64,000 nt of DNA, from contig NZ_CP092423.2 in NCBI RefSeq assembly GCF_022374895.2, positions 1,116,001 through 1,180,000 on the forward strand. Reading direction: 5' to 3'. This document shows positions 54,008-63,390 of the stretch, one piece after another. Source of the stretch: Mycobacterium lentiflavum (lineage in GTDB: Bacteria; Actinomycetota; Actinomycetes; Mycobacteriales; Mycobacteriaceae). The notes under the pieces were generated by a model that saw only the letters and a list, made by a program, of their open reading frames with translations, was not told the origin of the DNA and did not search any database. The first letter of the stretch is position 1. Each line of letters begins with the position of its first letter. Both the position numbers and the translations under genes were made by a program.

Positions 54008-54056
54008 TAGTCACACCGCGCCGTTTTTTGTCGGTGGGTGGGTTTAGTTTCGGGGT

Positions 54057-55424
54057 ATGAGTGCAGCGGTGGTGATCGATGGGGACGTCGTCACGGCGGC
54101 CTTCGACACGCTGGATGCCGCCCTGGACCAGGTCTTGGGCCTAGACACCGAGATGCTGTGCACCCGGGAGCGACTAGTGCTGCTGGGCCGCTACGAGAAG
54201 ATCCGACGGCGGCGATTGCCGGCCCTCGAGCATCGGCTGATCAACCAGATTGCCCGTCAAGCCACGCCGACGGAGTTGGGCGGCAAACTGTCGCATGCGA
54301 TCGCGGAGTGGACGTTGATCAGCCGCGCCGACGCCGGCAGGCGGGTACGCGAGGCGGCTGATCTCGGTGAGCGCCGCGCCCTGACCGGTGAGCCGTTGGC
54401 GCCGGTGCTGGCCGCCACCGCGGCCGCGCAACGGGACGGCAGGTTGGGTTCTGGGCAGGTCGCGGTGATCCGGCGGTTCTATCACCAGCTGCCCGGCTGG
54501 ATCGACACCGAAACCCGCACCCAGGTCGAGGCCACGCTGGCCACCGAGGGCACCCGGTACCGCCCCGAGCAGTTGGCCGGGCTGGCCGACACACTGGCCG
54601 ACTGCCTCAACCCCGACGGCAACTACACCGACGACGACCGCGCCCGGCGCCGCGGGGTGACCCTGGGCCACCAACAACCCGACGGCATGTCCGCACTGCA
54701 CGGCTGGATCACCCCCGAAGCCCGCGCCACCCTGGAAGCCGTGCTGGCCAAACTGGCCGCCCCCGGCATGTGCAACCCCGACGACGACACCGCGTGTGTG
54801 GACGGCACCCCCAGCCAAGACGCCATCGACCACGACCCCCGCAGCGCGGCCCAACGCAATCACGACGGCCTCAACGCCGCCCTGCGCGCCGTCCTGGCCT
54901 CCGGCGAGCTGGGCCAGCACAATGGCTTGCCGGCCGCGATCATCGTGTCCACCACCCTGGCCGAGTTGGACGCCGCGGCCGGCCACGGGATCACCGGCGG
55001 CGGCACCCGCCTGCCGATCAGCGACGTCATCCGCCTGGCCCGCCACGCCCACCACTACCTCGCCGTCTTCGACCACAGCAAACCCCTCGCGCTCTACCAC
55101 ACCAAACGCCTGGCCTCGCCCGGGCAGCGAATCGTGTTGTACGCCAAGGACCGCGGGTGTTCCGCTCCCGGCTGCGACGTGGGAGGCTACTACTGCGAAG
55201 TCCACCACATCACCGACTACGCCCAATGCCACACCACCGACATCGACAACCTCACCCTGGCCTGCGGACCGCATCACCGACTGCTCCAACCCCGAGGCTG
55301 GACCACCAGAAAACACCCCAACGGCCACACCCAATGGATCCCCCCACCCCATCTCGACCGCGGCCAACCCCGCACCAACACCTACCACCACCCCGAGCGA
55401 ATGCTCTACGACCTGGACGAGTAG
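54057..55424 (+). CDS. DUF222/HNH endonuclease-domain protein (13E12 repeat family), second copy
   Basis: A 455-residue 13E12-type protein, clearly different in sequence from the copy at 11467. The DUF222 part (residues 1-270) includes [20 protein letters not shown] and the [17 protein letters not shown] helix. The HNH nuclease part near residues 360-425 reads [20 protein letters not shown], then [14 protein letters not shown]. Both Cys pairs and the HNH histidines are present. The ATG at 54057 overlaps the upstream TATGA with a weak ribosome site. The codon choice in the second half is very C-rich. Function is unknown. Confidence 0.85.
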   Translation: MSAAVVIDGDVVTAAFDTLDAALDQVLGLDTEMLCTRERLVLLGRYEKIRRRRLPALEHRLINQIARQATPTELGGKLSHAIAEWTLISRADAGRRVREAADLGERRALTGEPLAPVLAATAAAQRDGRLGSGQVAVIRRFYHQLPGWIDTETRTQVEATLATEGTRYRPEQLAGLADTLADCLNPDGNYTDDDRARRRGVTLGHQQPDGMSALHGWITPEARATLEAVLAKLAAPGMCNPDDDTACVDGTPSQDAIDHDPRSAAQRNHDGLNAALRAVLASGELGQHNGLPAAIIVSTTLAELDAAAGHGITGGGTRLPISDVIRLARHAHHYLAVFDHSKPLALYHTKRLASPGQRIVLYAKDRGCSAPGCDVGGYYCEVHHITDYAQCHTTDIDNLTLACGPHHRLLQPRGWTTRKHPNGHTQWIPPPHLDRGQPRTNTYHHPERMLYDLDE

Positions 55425-55599
55425 CGGAGCGTAACAGCGACGAAAGTCTATGTGCGCCAGGTATTTCGGGCGACGCAGTAACGATTGCCGCCGAGAGTGC
55501 TTTGGATATCAGTCGGGTGTCACCCACGCCGACTAAGCGATCCAGCCTTCCGCGCCGTCTCAGCAACCACGGCGAATCCCGATCGGGTTAGGCTGAGCC

Positions 55600-56016
55600 A
55601 TGCCTGCAGACGATCCGGTGACCGTGCTCAGCGAAGAAGAAAGCTGGGACTTGCTATCGAGTGCGGCATTAGGCCGTTTTGTCGTCGTCACGAACGGGCG
55701 AGCCGAGATCTTTCCGATCAACTACATCACCCAGCGCCGGACGCTGGTCTTCCGAACTGCTCCGGGTACCAAGCTCTACCAGGCCGTCATGAGCGACCAG
55801 GTGGCTTTCGAGGCCGACGGCCACACCGACGTCGAGGGGTGGAGCGTGATCATCCAGGGCAGGGCACACCTGCTCACGGCTGCTGACGAGATCCTCGACG
55901 CCGAGGAAGCGCCGTTGCTGGCGTGGCCGGCAACGGTGAAGCCCCACTTCGTCCGGGTGCTGCCGATGGAGATCTCCGGGCGCCGGTTCAAGTTCGGCAC
56001 CGCGCCGGCTCGGTAG
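55600..56016 (+). CDS. PPOX-class flavin/F420-binding split-barrel protein
   Basis: A 138-residue split beta-barrel protein of the pyridoxamine-5'-phosphate-oxidase-like class. It begins LSEEESWDLLSSAALGRFVV and continues with the strand INYITQRRTLVFRT, the GTKLYQAVMSDQVAFEAD segment and WSVIIQGRAHLL. In mycobacteria these short proteins often bind F420, FMN or heme, and the cofactor cannot be told here. Its last 29 bp overlap the convergent MFS gene. The 175 bp upstream hold nothing I can identify. Confidence 0.83.
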   Translation: MPADDPVTVLSEEESWDLLSSAALGRFVVVTNGRAEIFPINYITQRRTLVFRTAPGTKLYQAVMSDQVAFEADGHTDVEGWSVIIQGRAHLLTAADEILDAEEAPLLAWPATVKPHFVRVLPMEISGRRFKFGTAPAR

Positions 56017-57343
56017 TAGCCGTCAGCACCTCGGAAGCCATCGCCGTCGCGACATCGCGCGGGTAGGTACGCCGGGCCACCCCTAACAGCAGCCCCGCAG
56101 CGACGATCAGCATGACCAGCATGATCAGAAAGGTGTCGCCCAACGCGCCGGGTGTGCCGCCCAGCGCCGTGGACACCCCGCCGAACACCACCGGCGCTAA
56201 CCCCGTCGATACCGACACCAGGGTGCTACGCACCGCCTCCGCCGTGCCCCACAGCCGAGAATGCACGATGTCTAGCCTCGCCGCATTCAGCGGCGGGTTC
56301 ACCCCACCCATTGCGGTCCCCGCGAAGAACGCGAATACCAGCGCCAACAGCAGGCTGTCCGCGAGCAGTGTCGGAAGGATGAACACCGCCGCGGCGAGAA
56401 AAGCCGCCCCGCCCAACACAATCCGTGCGCTGATGTAACCCCGGTTCGTCAGCCGGTCGGCCACGCGTCCGGTGGTGAGCACGCCGGTCAGCGCACCGAC
56501 CCCGAGGACGGCGATCAGCATGGTCGCCGCCGACTGGCCGATCTCGAACCGGCCGCACAGCAGGGCGACACCGAACGTGCTCAACCCGGTGGAGAAGAAG
56601 TAGCCGAACGAGGACGCCGCGATCAGAACGACATTGGTGCGGATCGACAGCACCCAGCGCAGTTCCCGCCAGACCGAGCGGCGCGGTAGATCCGTCATCC
56701 GGTCGCCGAGGCGGCTGCTACGCGACGGTTCGCGCAGCAGCGTCCCCACCGCAACGCTGAGTATGAAACCCACCGCGGCCAGCCAGCCGAAGCCCAGCCG
56801 CCAGCTGAGGGCACCGAGTTCGCCCGCGACCAGCAGCCCGATCGCCGTACAGGTGCCCTCGCCCGCCAGGACGAGCCCGTACACACGACCGCGCTCGGCC
56901 GGCTTGAAGTAGTCACCGACCAGCGAGGCGACCACGGGCCCGGACACCGCGATCCCGGCGCCGAGGGCCACCCGGCACGCGAGCAGCCAGCCGTAGCTGG
57001 GGCTGGCCGCGCTCAGCGCCATCGCCGCCGAACACGCCAGCAGCGCCATCCACAGCAGGCGCACCCGCACCGTGCGGTCGGCGAGCGGTCCGGCCACCAG
57101 CGTGGCCACGGCACCGACGCCGGTCGACACGGTGACCAGTAGGCCAACCTGAATGTTGTTGATGTGCAATGACCGCGTGAGTGGGACAACCAGTGCCCCC
57201 ACGGTGCCGGCATCGGCGCTTTGCAGCCCAACCACCAAAGCGAGCAGCACGATTGGCTTCCATCGCGGGGTACGCTGAGGATCCGCAACTTTCGCCGTTG
57301 GATAATCCCGTACCGCGGAGGCGTACTCTGCGGCCCTCGGCAC
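55988..57343 (-). CDS. MFS transporter, Spinster-like or general sugar/drug carrier
   Basis: A 451-residue major facilitator protein. It has a 30-residue cytoplasmic N-terminus, twelve hydrophobic segments, the loop 2-3 motif GPLADRTVRVRLLW, a motif in TM5 (VSGPVVASLVGDYF, then ERGRVYGL) and a second-half counterpart (GRVADRLTNRGYIS). The substrate is unknown. It starts at GTG 57343. It is convergent with and overlaps the PPOX gene. A 108-bp gap separates it from the methyltransferase gene. Confidence 0.85.
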   Translation of the reverse strand: MPRAAEYASAVRDYPTAKVADPQRTPRWKPIVLLALVVGLQSADAGTVGALVVPLTRSLHINNIQVGLLVTVSTGVGAVATLVAGPLADRTVRVRLLWMALLACSAAMALSAASPSYGWLLACRVALGAGIAVSGPVVASLVGDYFKPAERGRVYGLVLAGEGTCTAIGLLVAGELGALSWRLGFGWLAAVGFILSVAVGTLLREPSRSSRLGDRMTDLPRRSVWRELRWVLSIRTNVVLIAASSFGYFFSTGLSTFGVALLCGRFEIGQSAATMLIAVLGVGALTGVLTTGRVADRLTNRGYISARIVLGGAAFLAAAVFILPTLLADSLLLALVFAFFAGTAMGGVNPPLNAARLDIVHSRLWGTAEAVRSTLVSVSTGLAPVVFGGVSTALGGTPGALGDTFLIMLVMLIVAAGLLLGVARRTYPRDVATAMASEVLTATTEPARCRT

Positions 57344-57451
57344 GAGCCCAAGATACCCTGCGCGACATCCTCATTAGCTGCGACAATGAGCGATTCGCGA
57401 GCCCTCGCCGAACTTTAAGATGGAGTTCGGTTGCTGGATGTCCCGGATTCG

Positions 57452-58195
57452 TCAGTCCGACAGTGTCGCCCGGATACACACTGTGACGTAGGGCATAGCC
57501 AATCCGGTCGCATTCGCCAGTGCCGGATGCGTGGCCAGCAGCTGGCGAACCTGGTCGAGGGTCTGCGTACGAACCTCAGTCGGCGAAGTGATGCAGTAGC
57601 TGCGCGAAGCCACCAGGTCGATCAACGCTTGCGGCGTAAGGTAATTCGTCCATTCCACCTGATGACGCTGCCGCTCGGCAAACGGCGGCGGCAGCGTCAC
57701 GTCGAAGCGACGGCCGTCGCCATCGCTTCCGATGATCTGACCGAGTTCTCGCACCCAGCCCAACCGCTCGTCGCGGGTGTTCCACACCAAGCCCAGCCGT
57801 CCACCGGGACGCAACACGCGGGCCACTTCGGGGATCGCTCGTTCCGGGTCCACCCAGTGCCACGCCTGGGCGACCAGCACTGCGTCAACGCTGTTGTCCT
57901 CCAACGGAATCTCTTCGGCGGTGCCCAGCACCGCACGAGTTTCCGGCAGCGAGGCGCTGAGCACTTCGAGCATGTCCGGAATCGGATCCACCGCCACCAC
58001 GTCGAGGCCACGTTCCACCAGCCTGGTGGTGAGCTTGCCGGTGCCCGCGCCCAGATCGAGCACCTGACGCGCGCCCCGTGGCAACAGCCAGTCGATCGCC
58101 TCGGGTGGATACGACGGGCGGCCACGCTCGTAGGCTGCGGCCGCCGAACCGAAGGACAGGGAGCGGTCGTGCCTCGACCGAGTCACCGCCGACAC
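57452..58195 (-). CDS. SAM-dependent methyltransferase (Rv3342-like)
   Basis: A 247-residue class I methyltransferase, third gene of the met operon, as in M. tuberculosis where Rv3342 follows metA. Motif I is [14 protein letters not shown]. The [15 protein letters not shown] segment is typical of this UbiE-like group, and [19 protein letters not shown] follows. It starts at GTG 58195 inside the last 13 bp of metX. Position suggests a link to methionine or SAM metabolism; the acceptor is unknown. Confidence 0.88.
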   Translation of the reverse strand: MSAVTRSRHDRSLSFGSAAAAYERGRPSYPPEAIDWLLPRGARQVLDLGAGTGKLTTRLVERGLDVVAVDPIPDMLEVLSASLPETRAVLGTAEEIPLEDNSVDAVLVAQAWHWVDPERAIPEVARVLRPGGRLGLVWNTRDERLGWVRELGQIIGSDGDGRRFDVTLPPPFAERQRHQVEWTNYLTPQALIDLVASRSYCITSPTEVRTQTLDQVRQLLATHPALANATGLAMPYVTVCIRATLSD

Positions 58196-59331
58196 GCACC
58201 TTCGTTCGCCGCCAAATCCAGTGTCTCGCGGATCAATTCGCCCACCGCCTCGGTCTCCACCAGAAACCCGTCATGCCCGCAGATCGAGTCGACAACCTGT
58301 AGCCCGCGACAGCCGGGCAGCAGGTCGGCCATCTCCTGCTGCAAGCGCAGCGGATACAGCCGGTCGGAAGTGATGCCGCCGACCACGGCCGGCACCGGAC
58401 ACCTGCGCAATGCCTCGCTCACCCCGCCGCGGCCGCGGCCGACGTCGTGGCTGTTCAGCGACTCAGTCAGGATCACGTAACTGCCGGCGTCGAAACGGGC
58501 CAGGATCTTGTCGCCCTGGTGTTCCAGGTAGCTCTGCACCGCGTAGCGCCCGCCGCCAAATGGGGGGGACGGGTCCTCGTCGCTCTGGCTGTCGTTGGCG
58601 AACCTGTTGTCGAGCTCGACCTCGCCGCGGTACGTCAGATGCGCGAAGCGCCGGGCGATCGCCAGTCCGGCGTCCGGGGACAGTCCGGTGTCGTGGTAGT
58701 CGCCGCCTTGCCAATTCGGGTCTGCCTTGATGGCCGCGATCTGGGTGGTCTGGGTGCCGATCTGGTCGGCGGTGGCTCGCGCCCCGACGGCCAGCAACAA
58801 TCCGGCCCGAACCCGCTCGGGGTGGCCGACCATCCATTCCAAAGCCCTTGCGCCGCCCATGGATCCGCCAACGACGGCGGCGACCTGGTTTATTCCCAGC
58901 GCGTCGAGTGCGGCGATGTCCGCCTCGACCTGGTCGCGCACGGTGATCAACGGGAACCGGGAACCCCATGGCTTACCGTCCCGGGCAAGCGAACTCGGCC
59001 CGGTGGAGCCGCGGCAACCACCGAGCACATTGGTCGCTACCGCGCACCAGCGGTTGGTGTCGATCGGTGCGCCCGGCCCCGCGATTCCGTCCCACCAACC
59101 GGGGGTGGGGTGCCCCGGCCCGGCCGGGCCGGTGATGTGGGAATCGCCGGTCAGGGCGTGTAAAACCACCACGACGTTGTCGCGGGTCGCGGACAGCTCA
59201 CCCCAGCGCTGCACAGCGATACAGACGTTGTCGATGACGGCGCCGCTTTCCGTGGTCAGCGAGCCGATGTCGACCAGGCCGACCTCGCCTTCGGCGGGCA
59301 ACGTTTGCGTGGGGACGTCGGAGATCGTCAT
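58183..59331 (-). CDS. metX: Homoserine O-acetyltransferase
   Basis: A 382-residue alpha/beta-hydrolase-fold acyltransferase that acetylates homoserine with acetyl-CoA, the first committed step to methionine. It is called metA (Rv3341) in M. tuberculosis. The nucleophile is Ser157 in [27 protein letters not shown] forms the oxyanion region, and the late catalytic His is in GHDGFLVE. It lies 20 bp after metC and overlaps the methyltransferase by 13 bp, so the three are one operon under the SAM-IV leader. Confidence 0.96.
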   Translation of the reverse strand: MTISDVPTQTLPAEGEVGLVDIGSLTTESGAVIDNVCIAVQRWGELSATRDNVVVVLHALTGDSHITGPAGPGHPTPGWWDGIAGPGAPIDTNRWCAVATNVLGGCRGSTGPSSLARDGKPWGSRFPLITVRDQVEADIAALDALGINQVAAVVGGSMGGARALEWMVGHPERVRAGLLLAVGARATADQIGTQTTQIAAIKADPNWQGGDYHDTGLSPDAGLAIARRFAHLTYRGEVELDNRFANDSQSDEDPSPPFGGGRYAVQSYLEHQGDKILARFDAGSYVILTESLNSHDVGRGRGGVSEALRRCPVPAVVGGITSDRLYPLRLQQEMADLLPGCRGLQVVDSICGHDGFLVETEAVGELIRETLDLAANEGACRR

Positions 59332-59351
59332 GGCGTCGTTCTTTCAGGTCC

Positions 59352-60692
59352 CTAGAAAGCCGCCACGGACTGCGGGTCAGAAGTCGTCGTCGGGACGGCG
59401 GCGAATCCGAGCTCCAGGTCGGCCAGGATGTCGTCGATGTTCTCGATGCCGACGGCCAGCCGCACCAGTCCCGGCGTGACGCCGGTGCTCAGCTGCTCGG
59501 CGGGGCTCAGCTGGGCGTGGGTGGTCGACGCCGGGTGGATCACCAGCGAGCGGACGTCGCCTATGTTGGCGACGTGGCTGTGCAGTTGCAGCGCGTTCAC
59601 GAACGCCTTGCCGGCCTCGATGCCGCCGGCCAGCTCGAACGCCAGCACGGCACCGGTTCCCTTGGGCGCCAGCTTCTTTGCCCGCTCATGCCAAGGCGAG
59701 CTAGGCAGCCCCGCGTAGTTGACCGACAGCACGCCGTCATGGCTCTCCAGGAACTCCGCGACCCGCTGCGCGTTGGCGACGTGGCGCTCGATGCGCAGGC
59801 TCAGCGTCTCCAGCCCCTGGGCCACCAAGAACGCGTTGAACGGCGACGCGGCCGACCCCAGGTCGCGCAGCAATTGCACGCGCGCCTTCAGCGCGAAGGC
59901 CGGCGGCCCCAGCTCGGCGAACACCACGCCGTGGTAGCTCGGGTCGGGTGTGGTGAACCCGGGGAAGCGGCCCTGCGTCCAGTCGAAGGTGCCGCCGTCG
60001 ACGATGACCCCGGCGATCGCGGAGCCGTGCCCGCCCAGGTACTTGGTCGCCGAGTGCACCACGATGTCGGCGCCCTGCGTGAACGGCTGGATCAGGTACG
60101 GCGTCGCGATCGTGTTGTCGACGATCAGCGGTACGCCGTTGGCGTGGGCCACCCCGGCGACACCCGGGGTGTCCAGGATGTCGATCTGCGGGTTGGAGAT
60201 CGTCTCGGCGAAGAAGGCCTTGGTGTTGGGTCGCACCGCCGCCTGCCACGAATCCAGGTCGTCGGGATCCTCGACGAAGGTGACCTCGATGCCGAGCTTG
60301 GGCAGCGAGTAGTGGAACAAGTTGTACGTGCCGCCGTAGAGGCGAGGGCTGGACACAATGTGATCGCCGGCACATGCGAGGTTCAATATGGCGAATGTCT
60401 CAGCGGCCTGTCCGGAGGACAGGAACAGTGCGGCGACGCCGCCCTCGAGCGCGGCGATCCGCTGCTCGACGACGTCGGTGGTCGGGTTGCCGATCCGGGT
60501 GTAGATGTTGCCCGGAACCTCGAGTCCGAACAGGGCGGCGGCGTGGCTGGTGTCGTCGAAGACGTACGAGGTGGTCTGGTAGATGGGCAGGGCGCGGGCG
60601 TTGGTGGCCGGGTCGGGCCGCTGGCCGGCGTGCACCTGCTTGGTTTCGAACGACCAGTGCGCGGTCGGATCGCTGTCGGTATCGGCGCTCAT
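59352..60692 (-). CDS. metC: O-acetylhomoserine sulfhydrylase
   Basis: A 446-residue Cys/Met-metabolism PLP enzyme, homologous to Rv3340 (449 residues). It makes homocysteine from O-acetylhomoserine and sulfide. Motifs: the YTRIGNPTTDVVEQRIAALE active-site loop, SSGQAAETFAI, the PLP lysine in HSATKYLGGHG, and the C-terminal VRLAVGIENIDDILADLE. ATG 60692 was chosen by agreement with the family N-terminus. The frame is open to 60800, but through the leader. It is the first gene of metC-metX-methyltransferase. Confidence 0.95.
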   Translation of the reverse strand: MSADTDSDPTAHWSFETKQVHAGQRPDPATNARALPIYQTTSYVFDDTSHAAALFGLEVPGNIYTRIGNPTTDVVEQRIAALEGGVAALFLSSGQAAETFAILNLACAGDHIVSSPRLYGGTYNLFHYSLPKLGIEVTFVEDPDDLDSWQAAVRPNTKAFFAETISNPQIDILDTPGVAGVAHANGVPLIVDNTIATPYLIQPFTQGADIVVHSATKYLGGHGSAIAGVIVDGGTFDWTQGRFPGFTTPDPSYHGVVFAELGPPAFALKARVQLLRDLGSAASPFNAFLVAQGLETLSLRIERHVANAQRVAEFLESHDGVLSVNYAGLPSSPWHERAKKLAPKGTGAVLAFELAGGIEAGKAFVNALQLHSHVANIGDVRSLVIHPASTTHAQLSPAEQLSTGVTPGLVRLAVGIENIDDILADLELGFAAVPTTTSDPQSVAAF

Positions 60693-60783
60693 GAGCGGGG
60701 CTTTCTGCTGGAAGGGGACGTATCGAGGTGCTGGTAGCCGCCCGGGACGCCTGCATCGAAGACGTCGGCCCGGGGCCGGTGGT

Positions 60784-60831
60784 TCAGCAACGACACACAA
60801 TGAGACGCGGATGAGGTGGGTGACTGCACAT
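60784..60831 (-). CDS. Candidate 15-residue Cys-rich leader peptide in the metC 5' UTR
   Basis: The ORF encodes MCSHPPHPRLIVCRC and stops at TGA (60784-60786). Three of fifteen codons are Cys, two of them in the last three. AGGGA lies about 6 nt upstream of the ATG. The ORF sits between the SAM-IV riboswitch and metC. Short Cys-rich leader ORFs act as cysteine-responsive attenuators in mycobacteria, so the same role is plausible here. Confidence 0.5.
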   Translation of the reverse strand: MCSHPPHPRLIVCRC

Positions 60832-60865
60832 CACGTTCCCTGTCTACTCAGGGGCCCGTCATGGC

Positions 60866-60988
60866 GGACCCGCGCTTGCCGGATAGCCGGTGCTATGGCT
60901 ACTCAACCTGGTCATCACCCGGGGCACCCCACCGCGGTTGGAGGGTTGCCGGCCAGCAAGCCGGGGCTTGATGCTGGCGCTCATGACC
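60866..60988 (-). ncRNA. SAM-IV riboswitch
   Basis: On the minus strand the segment runs GGTCATGAGCGCCAGC ... CAAGCGCGGGTCC. It contains the SAM-IV features I recognise: P1-closing ends, CAAGCCCCGGCTTGCTGG, GGCAACCCTCCAACCGCGGT, GGGTGCCCCGGGTGATGACC, GGTTGAGTAGCC and a 3' pseudoknot-type end, CCGGCAAGCGCGGGTC. It closely resembles the actinomycete SAM-IV aptamer found before metC homologues. SAM binding should lower expression of the methionine operon. It lies 174 nt upstream of the metC start. Confidence 0.93.
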
Positions 60989-60997
60989 AATACGAAG

Positions 60998-61026
60998 ACT
61001 ATCTTACTGAGCCGACCGGATGCCAA
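60998..61026 (-). promoter_or_regulatory. Probable promoter of the metC leader transcript
   Basis: On the minus strand TTGGCA (61026-61021) and GATAGT (61003-60998) are separated by 17 bp. Transcription would start about 7 nt later, near the first base of the SAM-IV aptamer at 60988. The boxes are only moderately close to consensus. Confidence 0.5.
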
Positions 61027-61117
61027 TGGCCAGGTCGACATCTGCTCAAACACCCTTGATAACGTGGGCAAGGACAACGCTGAGCCCCCCAAAATCTGAT
61101 CGGGAGAGGGACTGTCC

Positions 61118-63364
61118 GTGAGCGCCGATAAGCCGACCGTCATCTACACGCTGACCGACGAGGCGCCGTTGCTGGCGACCTACGCGTTCCTGCCGATCGT
61201 GCGGGCCTTCGCCGAGCCGGCCGGCATCGAGATCAAGACCAGCGACATCTCGCTGGCCGCCCGGATCCTCGCCGAGTTCCCCGAGCACCTGACCGAAGAG
61301 CAACGGGTCCCGGACAACCTGGCCGAACTGGGCCGACTGACCAAGCTGGCCGACACCAACATCATCAAGCTGCCGAACATCAGCGCTTCGGTACCCCAGC
61401 TGGTTGCCGCGATCAAGGAGCTGCAAGGCAAGGGCTACAAGATCCCGGACTTCCCGCAGAACCCGAAGACCGACGAGGACACCGAAATTCGCGAGCGTTA
61501 TTCGAAATGCCTGGGGAGTGCGGTCAACCCGGTGCTGCGCCAAGGCAACTCGGACCGTCGTGCGCCGAACGCGGTCAAGGAGTACGCGCGCAAGCACCCG
61601 CACAGCATGGGGGAGTGGTCTCAGGCATCGCGCACCCACGTCGCGACGATGAAGCATGGCGACTTCTATCACGGCGAGAAGTCGATGACGCTGGACCGCG
61701 GGCGCAGCGTGAAGATGGAGCTGGAGACCAAGGGCGGCAAGAAGATCGTGCTCAAGCCCACGGTGTCGCTGCGCGACGGCGACATCATCGACAGCATGTT
61801 CATGAGCAAAAAGGCGCTCTGCGAGTTCTACGAAGCAGAGATAGAGGACGCCTACGAGACCGGAGTGATGTTCTCGTTGCACGTCAAGGCGACGATGATG
61901 AAGGTCTCCCACCCCATCGTCTTCGGGCACGCGGTGAAGGTCTTCTACAAGGACGCCTTCGCCAAGCATCAGGCGCTGTTCGACGAACTCGGCGTCAACG
62001 TCAACAACGGATTGGTCGATCTGTACGACAAGATCGAGTCGCTGCCGGCGTCGCAGCACGACGAGATCATCCGTGACCTGCATGCCTGCCACGAGCACCG
62101 TCCCGAACTGGCCATGGTCGATTCGGCCAAGGGCATCAGCAACTTTCACTCGCCCAGCGACGTGATCGTGGATGCGTCGATGCCGGCGATGATCCGCGCC
62201 GGCGGCAAGATGTACGGCGCCGACGGACGGCAGAAGGACACCAAGGCCGTCAACCCCGAGTCGACCTTTGCCCGGATCTATCAGGAGATCATCAACTTCT
62301 GCAAGACGCACGGCGCCTTCGACCCGACCACGATGGGCACCGTCCCCAACGTCGGGCTGATGGCCCAGCAGGCCGAAGAGTATGGCTCCCATGACAAGAC
62401 GTTCGAGATCCCCGAGGACGGTGTCGCCAACATCGTCGACCTCGACACCGGCGAAGTCCTGCTGACCCAGAACGTGGAAGAAGGCGACATCTGGCGGATG
62501 CCCATCGTCCGGGACGAACCGATCCGCGACTGGGTCAAGCTGGCCGTCACGCGGGCGCGTAACTCGGGCATGCCGGTGGTGTTCTGGCTGGACCAGGAGC
62601 GGCCGCACGAAAGCGAGCTGCGCAAGAAGGTCAACACCTATCTGGCCGACCACGACACCGAGGGCCTCGACATCCAGATCATGTCGCAGGAACGGGCCAT
62701 GCGGCACACCATCGAGCGTGCCATGCGCGGGCAGGACACCATCGCCGCGACCGGAAACATCTTGCGCGACTACCTCACTGACCTGTTCCCGATCCTGGAG
62801 CTGGGCACCAGCGCCAAGATGCTGTCCATTGTGCCGTTGATGGCCGGCGGCGGCATGTACGAAACCGGAGCCGGTGGTTCGGCGCCAAAGCACGTACACC
62901 AGCTGGTCGAGGAGAACCATCTGCGCTGGGACTCCCTTGGCGAATACCTGGCTCTCGGAGCGTGTTTCGAAGACATCGGGATCAAGACCGACAACGCGCG
63001 CGCCAAGATTCTGGCCAAGACGCTGGACGCCGCCATCGGCAAGTTGTTGGACAACAACAAGAGTCCGTCCCGCAAGACCGGCGAACTCGACAACCGGGGC
63101 AGCCAGTTCTATCTGGCCCTGTACTGGGCCGGCGAACTTGCCGCGCAAACCGACGATGAAGAGCTGCGCAAACACTTTGCCTCGCTGGCCGATTCGTTAA
63201 GCAAGAACGAGGAATCCATCGTGGGCGAAATGGCCGAGGTACAAGGCGAACCGGTCGACATCGGCGGTTACTACCAGCCGGACAACGAGAAGACTACTGC
63301 CGTGATGCGGCCGAGCAAGAAGTTCAATGGATTGCTAGCGACTTCGCAGGGCTCCCAAGGCTAG
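61118..63364 (+). CDS. icd2: Monomeric NADP-dependent isocitrate dehydrogenase
   Basis: A 748-residue monomeric IDH of the Azotobacter/Corynebacterium type, homologous to M. tuberculosis Rv0066c. It decarboxylates isocitrate to 2-oxoglutarate in the TCA cycle. Recognisable features are [20 protein letters not shown] at the start, the [11 protein letters not shown] substrate loop, [18 protein letters not shown] [14 protein letters not shown], and the [11 protein letters not shown] and [24 protein letters not shown] regions. It starts at GTG 61118 with GGGAGAGGG upstream. It stands 26 bp before the dimeric icd gene on the same strand, whereas in M. tuberculosis the two genes are far apart. Confidence 0.96.
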   Translation: MSADKPTVIYTLTDEAPLLATYAFLPIVRAFAEPAGIEIKTSDISLAARILAEFPEHLTEEQRVPDNLAELGRLTKLADTNIIKLPNISASVPQLVAAIKELQGKGYKIPDFPQNPKTDEDTEIRERYSKCLGSAVNPVLRQGNSDRRAPNAVKEYARKHPHSMGEWSQASRTHVATMKHGDFYHGEKSMTLDRGRSVKMELETKGGKKIVLKPTVSLRDGDIIDSMFMSKKALCEFYEAEIEDAYETGVMFSLHVKATMMKVSHPIVFGHAVKVFYKDAFAKHQALFDELGVNVNNGLVDLYDKIESLPASQHDEIIRDLHACHEHRPELAMVDSAKGISNFHSPSDVIVDASMPAMIRAGGKMYGADGRQKDTKAVNPESTFARIYQEIINFCKTHGAFDPTTMGTVPNVGLMAQQAEEYGSHDKTFEIPEDGVANIVDLDTGEVLLTQNVEEGDIWRMPIVRDEPIRDWVKLAVTRARNSGMPVVFWLDQERPHESELRKKVNTYLADHDTEGLDIQIMSQERAMRHTIERAMRGQDTIAATGNILRDYLTDLFPILELGTSAKMLSIVPLMAGGGMYETGAGGSAPKHVHQLVEENHLRWDSLGEYLALGACFEDIGIKTDNARAKILAKTLDAAIGKLLDNNKSPSRKTGELDNRGSQFYLALYWAGELAAQTDDEELRKHFASLADSLSKNEESIVGEMAEVQGEPVDIGGYYQPDNEKTTAVMRPSKKFNGLLATSQGSQG

Positions 63365-63390
63365 CGAGCCGCAAGGAGGGTCGGGCGACG

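Noticed and set aside
61046..63175. 709-codon minus-strand ORF opposite icd2
   Set aside because: Antisense shadow of a strongly conserved IDH gene.
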